A DNA stretch of 5,773 bases, from the NCBI GenBank assembly GCA_027482725.1, contig JAIXVT010000127.1, forward strand, positions 1 to 5,773, read 5' to 3'. Of this stretch, positions 1 through 4,336 are shown piece after piece (positions within the stretch are counted from its first letter, which is position 1; every line of letters begins with the position of its first letter). The notes beneath the pieces were generated by a model. The model was not told the DNA's origin. It saw nothing but the letters and a program-made list of their open reading frames with translations, and ran no database searches. This stretch comes from Pseudomonadota bacterium. Its GTDB lineage: Bacteria; Bdellovibrionota; UBA1018; CAIMNF01. Position numbers and translations under genes: made by a program.

Positions 1-182
1 ACTTCCTTAAGTCAAAACTCCACAAAACTTAATCATCTATTCCCACGGAGAATCTTCCAGAGAAGAGTTTTTTTGAGTTTACCTGCAGCCCACTTCTTTA
101 AATCAAATCCCCACACAATAGAATCATCCACTCTCCCCGAGAATCTTCGAGAGAGGAGTTTTTTCGAGTTTACCTGCAGCCC
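1..182. repeat. Two tandem copies of a 91-bp unit
   Basis: Positions 1-91 and 92-182 align without gaps at a constant offset of 91, with 16 mismatches by my hand count (75/91, about 82%). The last 40 bases of the unit are the best conserved (4 mismatches from position 50 on), while the middle of the unit is most diverged. Copy 1 begins exactly at the window edge, so more copies may lie upstream. A 91-base period is not a multiple of three, which argues against a coding repeat. Each copy ends in the same acctgcagccc stretch containing a PstI-type palindrome. I do not recognise the family; it could be a dispersed intergenic element or part of a non-coding RNA array. Confidence 0.85.
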
Positions 183-216
183 AACTCGAAAAAACTCCTC
201 TCTCGAAGATTCTCGG
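137..216. repeat. Perfect 34-bp inverted repeat with a 12-nt loop
   Basis: The arm at 137-170, which lies inside the second 91-bp unit, is the exact reverse complement of 183-216, with 12 bases (171-182) between them. All 34 positions pair. The right arm is therefore a partial third copy of the unit in opposite orientation, abutting the end of copy 2. As RNA it would form a very stable stem from either strand; as DNA it could extrude a cruciform. On the + strand a run of nine T (227-235) follows ten bases after the stem. It could thus help terminate + strand transcription arriving from outside the window, although the gap is long for a classical intrinsic terminator. Confidence 0.85.
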
Positions 217-373
217 CCAGCCGTGATTTTTTTTTGTGGAATTGAAGATGAAACGAATCCTCTGGGAACCTCATCTTGGGATTTGGGGAGGGAGTTCTAT
301 AAAAACAAGATTCCCGGAGGATTCGAGGACCTCAGAATGCCGAATCCGATCAACAAACTCCAATTATTCGTTT
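217..373. other. Non-coding 3' flank of the rlmN operon
   Basis: No convincing gene is seen between the repeat cluster and the rlmN stop. The stretch holds a T9 run (227-235), a long imperfect hairpin (254-325, listed separately) and AT-rich sequence next to the rlmN stop. An open frame crosses it on the + strand from a TTG at 73 to 390, but it runs through the tandem repeats, has no recognisable domain and overlaps the rlmN 3' end, so it is not called. Confidence 0.6.
254..325 (-). terminator. Candidate hairpin/terminator downstream of rlmN
   Basis: Positions 254-268 and 311-325 are complementary over 15 bases, with one G-U type pair at the tenth position. They enclose a 42-base loop that may itself fold (CCTC at 269-272 against GAGG at 288-291). 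On the minus strand it begins about 48 bases after the rlmN stop and is followed by a weak T-rich stretch (TTTCATCTTC). This position fits the 3' end of the operon transcript. The loop is large and the T-tract poor, so it may be a 3'-end stabilising structure rather than a true intrinsic terminator. Confidence 0.4.
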
Positions 374-1354
374 TCATACTGAGCTATTAATTTCCTTACT
401 TAATTGAAACGAAATGCGTTGACTCAAAAGAGCGGGATTCAACTGCCCACAAGCTGCCTCCACATCATCTCCCCCGGAATAACGGACCGTTGCGGTGATT
501 CCGGACTGAATCAAGCGGTGTTGGTAAGCTTTGACCCGATCCACATCAGGACGCCGATAAGGTCCGAGAGCAAAGGCATTGTAAGGAATCAAATTCACTT
601 TGCAATTCCAGCCTCGAGCCCATTCGATTAAACGGTCTGCATCCTCTAGCCGATCATTGAGATCTGCAAACAAAACCATTTCCAACATCACGGTGCTTTT
701 GGTTTTTTCGGCATAGTCCCGACCTGCAGCAATCAATCGATCCATCGGAACGGATCGATTGATCGGCATGACTTGATCCCGCAGAGCGTCAGTTGTTGCG
801 TTTAAACTCAACGCCAAACGCACTCCAGACTTCTGCGCCAATTCGGGTAACTTCTGAGCGATACCACTGGTGCTGACTAAAATCTTTCTCTTCGACATCC
901 CAAAGCCGTAAGGCCGCGATTCCCGTAAAATAGCTATTGCTCCGGTGACCGCATCAAACGCGTGGAGAGGCTCGCCCATTCCCATAAACACCACATTAGT
1001 GATCTCTCGCCGGGGGGCCACAACGGACTGGGCAATTTGAACCTGGGCCAAAATCTCATAAGAACTCAAGTGACGTTTCCAGCCCATTTTTCCGGTGGCA
1101 CAAAAGTCACACGCCATGGCACACCCAACCTGGGACGACACACAAACCGTAACCCTGTGGCTTTCTATTTCAGGACCCTGCGCCTGGGACCAGTACTTCT
1201 GACGCTGACGTTGTTTTAAATTTCTAGGCAAAACAACAGTCTCGATAAATGCTCCGTCGATCAGCTCCACCCGACATTTTTGGGTTCCATCCTTGCCTGG
1301 CGGGAATACCTCCACGTTGCGGATTCCTGCAATTTCTCGATAGTTTTTCATCAC
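374..1354 (-). CDS. rlmN: RlmN-type 23S rRNA (adenine-C2) methyltransferase, short form
   Basis: Radical-SAM methyltransferase of the RlmN/Cfr family. RlmN methylates C2 of A2503 in 23S rRNA and, in E. coli, A37 of some tRNAs. The CxxxCxxC cluster ligands are C78, C82 and C85. The mechanistic cysteines are C71 in VCVSSQVGC and C302 in DDVEAACGQL. The 71-78-82-85 spacing is identical to E. coli 118-125-129-132. The SAM-binding motif MGMGEPL is at 124-130, followed by LVSTSG, ALSLNA and the VNLIPYNAF region. At 326 residues it is short (E. coli has 384): the N-terminal helical RNA-binding domain is absent, and about 20 extra basic/polar residues sit at 45-65. An in-frame TGA at 1370-1372 rules out a longer start. 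GTG (1354-1352) and ATG (1351-1349) adjoin; ATG is better placed, 8 bases after GGAG (1363-1360). The start overlaps the stop of the upstream ATPase gene, so translation is probably coupled. RlmN versus a Cfr-like activity cannot be settled from sequence alone. Confidence 0.93.
   Translation of the reverse strand: MMKNYREIAGIRNVEVFPPGKDGTQKCRVELIDGAFIETVVLPRNLKQRQRQKYWSQAQGPEIESHRVTVCVSSQVGCAMACDFCATGKMGWKRHLSSYEILAQVQIAQSVVAPRREITNVVFMGMGEPLHAFDAVTGAIAILRESRPYGFGMSKRKILVSTSGIAQKLPELAQKSGVRLALSLNATTDALRDQVMPINRSVPMDRLIAAGRDYAEKTKSTVMLEMVLFADLNDRLEDADRLIEWARGWNCKVNLIPYNAFALGPYRRPDVDRVKAYQHRLIQSGITATVRYSGGDDVEAACGQLNPALLSQRISFQLSKEINSSV
732..763. repeat. 12-bp perfect inverted repeat inside rlmN
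   Basis: The arm atcaatcgatcc (732-743) is the exact reverse complement of 752-763, with an 8-base loop. It encodes part of the PINRSVPMDRLI stretch of RlmN. It would form a strong mRNA hairpin within the coding region. There is no following T-tract on either strand, so it is not a terminator. It may be chance or a local mRNA structure. Confidence 0.6.
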
Positions 1355-2451
1355 CCGCGCTCCGAAGATTCAATTTGATCGGCAAGATCCGATAAAAGCG
1401 CTAATCCCGAATCAGATGCTCCAAGACTCAGAGTAATTTTGGGGACCTCCGGCATTTCTTGGTCGAGTCGCGCCATGGTGTGCTCGGTAGCCTGACCCCG
1501 TTCCCGTGCCTCTGCTTGGAAGCGCCTGAGCTTATCTTGAAAAACGAAATCCTCTCCTCCTGCTAGCGTCCAATCTTCGTTAATGGGCGGATGCCCTTGA
1601 TTCAAGATGACGGCATCAAGGGGAATGCCTTGCTCGCCTAAAAAAACTTTTAATCCCAATGTCTCCTGCAAGGCTACTGCATGAGGCGCAACAACCGTAA
1701 CTAACGCTACTTGCCCCGTTCTAAAAAACTGAGCCAATGCACGAACTTTCGTGATCACCCGATTTTTAATCTGAGAAAAGATAGAAAAAAATAGACGACT
1801 TTCCTGAAATACCTGTGCCCCAAGCAAAACCTCTACCCAGGAAAAACTCATCGCTTTGGAAACCCATTTCCCCAAAGAGGTCTTTGGGGTATCAAAAATT
1901 TGAAACACCTGACTGTGGAGTAAGTTTTCGATTCTGTCAGGTACCTTAAAAAAATCTTTTGCATGAACCGCAGGTGGTGTATCCAAGACCACGACATCAT
2001 AGTGCTTAGACTCAATTAATCGATTTACCCATTCAAAGGCTGCGTACTCTTGCAAGCCATAAATCATCTGCGAGAGTTGTTGAAAAAGGCGCGTCGAAGT
2101 TAATTTTTCCGCCTGGTTTTCACTCAACGTTGTCTTTACGACTTCTTGCACGACACGGTTAGGATTGAGTATCCCTACATAAAGCCGATTTTCTTTGGGG
2201 ATTTTCAATTGCTCTTTCACGCTATCGCTTAAATCTTGAGGTTCTTGCGCATGATAAAGATCTTCAACCTGGAACCCAAACGCTTCGGCAAGACGCTTTG
2301 CGGGATCCACCGTGACAACGGCCACGCTTTTATGCTGCCGAGCAAGAGCAACGGCAAGCGCAGACGCTGTCGTGGTTTTTCCAACCCCACCGCCGCCGGT
2401 AACGACAACACAAGGGCGCTTGAACCATGACAATCCCCCACGAGCGTTCAT
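1351..2451 (-). CDS. ArsA/Get3-like P-loop ATPase, catalytic-type subunit
   Basis: 366-residue single-domain ATPase of the ArsA/Get3 branch of the SIMIBI class. The P-loop GGGGVGKTT (residues 19-27) has the catalytic Lys25 but Gly20 where the signature lysine of KGGVGKT is expected. The switch-I motif DPAKRLAEAFG begins at Asp49 and the switch-II-like DTPPAVHAKDFF at Asp157. Residues 180-245 form a hydrophobic, helix-prone stretch in the position of the Get3/ArsA client-binding insert. The only cysteine is Cys14, so the ArsA arsenite site and the Get3 CxxC zinc motif are absent, and arsenite efflux is unlikely. The DTPP switch resembles actinobacterial Rv3680-type proteins. The ATG overlaps the preceding ATPase stop by four bases (ATGA, 2451-2448), and the stop overlaps the rlmN start. 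I infer that it pairs with the product of 2448-3365. The client, probably a protein or membrane partner, is unknown. Confidence 0.88.
   Translation of the reverse strand: MNARGGLSWFKRPCVVVTGGGGVGKTTTASALAVALARQHKSVAVVTVDPAKRLAEAFGFQVEDLYHAQEPQDLSDSVKEQLKIPKENRLYVGILNPNRVVQEVVKTTLSENQAEKLTSTRLFQQLSQMIYGLQEYAAFEWVNRLIESKHYDVVVLDTPPAVHAKDFFKVPDRIENLLHSQVFQIFDTPKTSLGKWVSKAMSFSWVEVLLGAQVFQESRLFFSIFSQIKNRVITKVRALAQFFRTGQVALVTVVAPHAVALQETLGLKVFLGEQGIPLDAVILNQGHPPINEDWTLAGGEDFVFQDKLRRFQAEARERGQATEHTMARLDQEMPEVPKITLSLGASDSGLALLSDLADQIESSERG
1870..1889. repeat. 9-bp inverted repeat inside ATPase gene
   Basis: ccccaaaga (1870-1878) and tctttgggg (1881-1889) are exact reverse complements separated by two bases; as RNA this gives an 8-bp stem with a 4-base loop. 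It lies in the codons for the TPKTSLGKW region. There is no T-tract on the mRNA side. Probably local mRNA structure or chance. Confidence 0.5.
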
Positions 2452-3365
2452 GCGCGCTGGTCACTCCCTGAAGGGAGCGTCTTCACCGTGGTGATCCAAG
2501 GCGACTCAAAGGAGTCCTCTTTCAACTGTTCTCCGAGTAAAAAAACTTTCCCCATCTGCGTACGCTTGAGACGGTCAAATGCTTCCCGCGAACGCTTTAA
2601 TCGCTCAAGCTCGACTAACAACTGCCGTTGTTCTGATTTTTTGGAATAGGCTTCGACTTTGAGCTCTTCCTCTGGAGTAAAAGGGTTAAATGGCATCCGA
2701 TTCACAATAAACCCACCCACAGAAATCGATTCTTTTTTCAACTCAACGGCAAGTTCAATGGCTTCTGATACAGGTAACCCTTGGGGTAAAGTAACCACCC
2801 AAGCACGGGTTATTTCAGGATTGTAAAAATAAGTTTGTCCTTCCCGGAGACGCTCAGCAATAGGCCCAATCGGCACGAGTTTCAGCAAGATTTGCGGTAA
2901 ACGAGCCAAACCCACCAAGTGACCTGTTGCCGGAAGATCGATAATGATCGTGTCGTAATCCAGCCGCATTTCGGTGAGTAAATGGTAAAAAAAACCCATT
3001 TCACGAAATGCCGGCGCTCCATCTAAAAACCAGCGCACTCCCTTGGTCTGGATAACCTTTTCGGAAAGTGCTGAAATCTTCAAAAATGAGGTCAAAAATT
3101 TCTCCTGACCCATTTTTGCAGATAGAGTGAGGCCAAATAAATTTTCCCTGATCTCATCGGGAGCTTCGGTAGAAAACCTCCGAAATCCAAAACGCTGGGC
3201 CAGAGGCGAATTCCAATCTGACTCGTCTTCGATTTCACAAACAAGAGTCTTTTTACCTTGAGAAACGGCCCATTTAGCGAGTGATGCCGCAAACGAAGTG
3301 CGTCCTACCCCGCCTTTTCCAGAAACTAAATGAATTCGATTGCTAAAATCTTCCCAACTGACCAT
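2448..3365 (-). CDS. ArsA/Get3-like ATPase, degenerate P-loop partner subunit
   Basis: 305-residue ArsA/Get3-family protein and first gene of the minus-strand operon. The deviant Walker A is GKGGVGRTS (residues 16-24): the signature Lys17 is kept, but the catalytic P-loop lysine is Arg22. The codon is CGC, so it cannot be a single-base error from AAA or AAG. The switch-I Asp-Pro-Ala of the family is replaced by a CEIEDESDW stretch (43-51). Switch II reads DLPATGHLVGLARLP (143-157), followed by the KLVPIGPIAERL helix (162-173), a pattern I associate with actinobacterial Rv3679-type proteins. Residues 230-285 are charged and helical, possibly coiled coil. With no CxxC and one cysteine (Cys43), it has neither the Get3 zinc motif nor the arsenite site. 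It probably hydrolyses ATP poorly or not at all and acts as an obligate partner of the next gene's product. The ATG at 3365-3363 follows AGTAGGG at a spacing of 7. The stop overlaps the next start (ATGA). Confidence 0.87.
   Translation of the reverse strand: MVSWEDFSNRIHLVSGKGGVGRTSFAASLAKWAVSQGKKTLVCEIEDESDWNSPLAQRFGFRRFSTEAPDEIRENLFGLTLSAKMGQEKFLTSFLKISALSEKVIQTKGVRWFLDGAPAFREMGFFYHLLTEMRLDYDTIIIDLPATGHLVGLARLPQILLKLVPIGPIAERLREGQTYFYNPEITRAWVVTLPQGLPVSEAIELAVELKKESISVGGFIVNRMPFNPFTPEEELKVEAYSKKSEQRQLLVELERLKRSREAFDRLKRTQMGKVFLLGEQLKEDSFESPWITTVKTLPSGSDQRA
2461..2480 (-). promoter_or_regulatory. Hairpin over the second ATPase gene's ribosome-binding site
   Basis: On the minus-strand mRNA the only Shine-Dalgarno-like sequence before the second ATPase gene is GGGAG (2468-2464), 12 bases before the ATG. 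It pairs with CUCCC just upstream (2477-2473) across a UUCA loop. Two outer pairs, one of them G-U, extend the stem to seven. The site lies inside the last codons of the first ATPase gene. A ribosome finishing that gene would open the hairpin, which fits translational coupling and balanced synthesis of two subunits. Confidence 0.35.
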
Positions 3366-3405
3366 CGTATCGCCCTACTTCGTCTGGGAATGGTATCATG
3401 AGCTC
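3366..3405. promoter_or_regulatory. Divergent promoter region between ATPase operon and nadA
   Basis: Only 40 bases separate the two divergent start codons. On the + strand TGG-TATCAT (3391-3399) is an extended -10 match that would place the transcription start at about 3406, the A of the nadA ATG. On the minus strand TGA-TACCAT (3398-3390) is also an extended -10-like sequence. It would start transcription near 3383, giving an 18-base leader that contains AGTAGGG. The two -10 hexamers overlap by two bases. I see no good -35 box on either side. Shared or mutually exclusive transcription is inferred, not shown. Confidence 0.4.
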
Positions 3406-3408
3406 ATG
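3397..3408. repeat. 12-bp perfect palindrome across the nadA start codon
   Basis: CATGAGCTCATG at 3397-3408 reads the same on both strands, and its last three bases are the nadA ATG. It overlaps the end of the proposed -10 box. It could be an operator half-site pair or simply chance; it matches no NAD-regulator operator that I can recall. Confidence 0.45.
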
Positions 3409-4326
3409 GATTTATTGGATCGGATTCTTGAGCTGAAAAGGTCAAAAAATGCGGTGATCTTGGCCCATTACTATCAAAACCCAGAAATTCAAGACATCGC
3501 CGATTTTATTGGCGATAGCTTAGAACTTGCGCGAGCGGCCAAATCATCCCAAGCAGAAACCATCGTTTTTGCGGGAGTCCATTTTATGGCCGAAGGGGCA
3601 AAAATCTTAAACCCAGAAGCAAAGGTGCTGCTCCCCGATCTCCGTGCCGGATGTTCCCTTTCGGACAGCTGCCCTCCCCACCGGCTCCAAGCTTTTCGCA
3701 AGGCCAATCCCGATCATTTTGTAATCAGTTACATCAACTGTTCGGCAGGGGTAAAGGCACTCAGTGACGTGATCTGTACTTCATCGAATGTTTTAAAAAT
3801 TGTCGATAAGTCCCCAAAGAACCGTCCAATTCTTTTTGCACCCGACCGCAACCTAGGAGCATGGGCCATAAAAAAAACAGGACGCACAATGGATCTCTGG
3901 CCAGGGTCCTGCATGGTGCATGAAACATTTTCAGAGCGAAAACTTATTGATCTCAAAACTCGATACCCTCAAGCCAAGGTCATTGCTCATCCCGAATGCG
4001 AACCACATTACCTAGATCACGCTGATTTTATCGGCAGCACCTCTGCGCTCTTAAATCATGTTACCGAAAGCCCTGAACTTGAGTTCATTGTGGCCACTGA
4101 GGCCGGCATCCTCCATCAAATGAAAAAACGGGCACCCAACAAATACTTCATTCCAGCGGAACCTAACCAAAATTGCGCATGTAATGAGTGCCCGTTTATG
4201 AAACTCAATACCTTAGACGCGATCGCAGCCTGTTTAGAAACCGGTGGTCCAGAAATCCATGTCCCAGCTTTGGTCCAAAAATCCGCGAGAAATGCCCTCG
4301 AATTGATGCTGGAATGGTCACAGTAA
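3406..4326 (+). CDS. nadA: Quinolinate synthase NadA
   Basis: Cytoplasmic [4Fe-4S] enzyme that condenses iminoaspartate with dihydroxyacetone phosphate to quinolinate, the second step of de novo NAD synthesis from aspartate. From the ATG at 3406 it has 306 residues, normal for the shorter NadA class. Motifs in order: HYYQ (21-24), GDSLELA (36-42), MAEGAKIL (61-68), AGCSLSDSCP (81-90), WPGSCMVHE (165-173), HPEC (195-198), GSTS (210-213) and CACNECPFMKLNTL (257-270). The likely cluster ligands are Cys83, Cys169 and Cys262. The frame is open back to an ATG at 3340, but those 22 residues are unlike NadA and would overlap the divergent ATPase gene, while MDLLDRILELKRSKNAVILA is a typical NadA start. 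No good Shine-Dalgarno is seen: GGGA (3386-3389) is 16 bases away, so a leaderless mRNA is possible. nadB and nadC are not in the window. It ends 10 bases from the convergent gene. Confidence 0.96.
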   Translation: MDLLDRILELKRSKNAVILAHYYQNPEIQDIADFIGDSLELARAAKSSQAETIVFAGVHFMAEGAKILNPEAKVLLPDLRAGCSLSDSCPPHRLQAFRKANPDHFVISYINCSAGVKALSDVICTSSNVLKIVDKSPKNRPILFAPDRNLGAWAIKKTGRTMDLWPGSCMVHETFSERKLIDLKTRYPQAKVIAHPECEPHYLDHADFIGSTSALLNHVTESPELEFIVATEAGILHQMKKRAPNKYFIPAEPNQNCACNECPFMKLNTLDAIAACLETGGPEIHVPALVQKSARNALELMLEWSQ

Positions 4327-4336
4327 ACAAAACAGT

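Noticed and set aside
179..185. Integron attC-like core (GCCCAAC fits RYYYAAC)
   Set aside because: There is no matching GTTRRRY partner at the other end of the unit and no paired inner sites, so it is a chance match to a degenerate consensus.
1..216. CRISPR array
   Set aside because: The 91-bp units are contiguous with no unique spacers, diverge along their length, and one copy is inverted.
73..390. Open frame of 105 codons on the + strand starting with TTG
   Set aside because: It runs through the 91-bp tandem repeat and both hairpins, has no recognisable domain or ribosome-binding site, and overlaps the rlmN 3' end. The repeat period is not a multiple of three.
962..1219. 85-codon + strand frame opposite rlmN
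   Set aside because: It is antisense to the radical-SAM core of rlmN and has no domain of its own.
1351..3365. Arsenical resistance operon (ArsA arsenite pump ATPase)
   Set aside because: Each ATPase has a single cysteine, so the three arsenite-binding cysteines are missing, and no arsB, arsD or arsR is nearby.
3340..3405. 22-residue N-terminal extension of NadA from the ATG at 3340
   Set aside because: The extra residues are unlike NadA and would overlap the divergent ATPase coding sequence and its leader. MDLLDRIL at 3406 is a typical NadA start.
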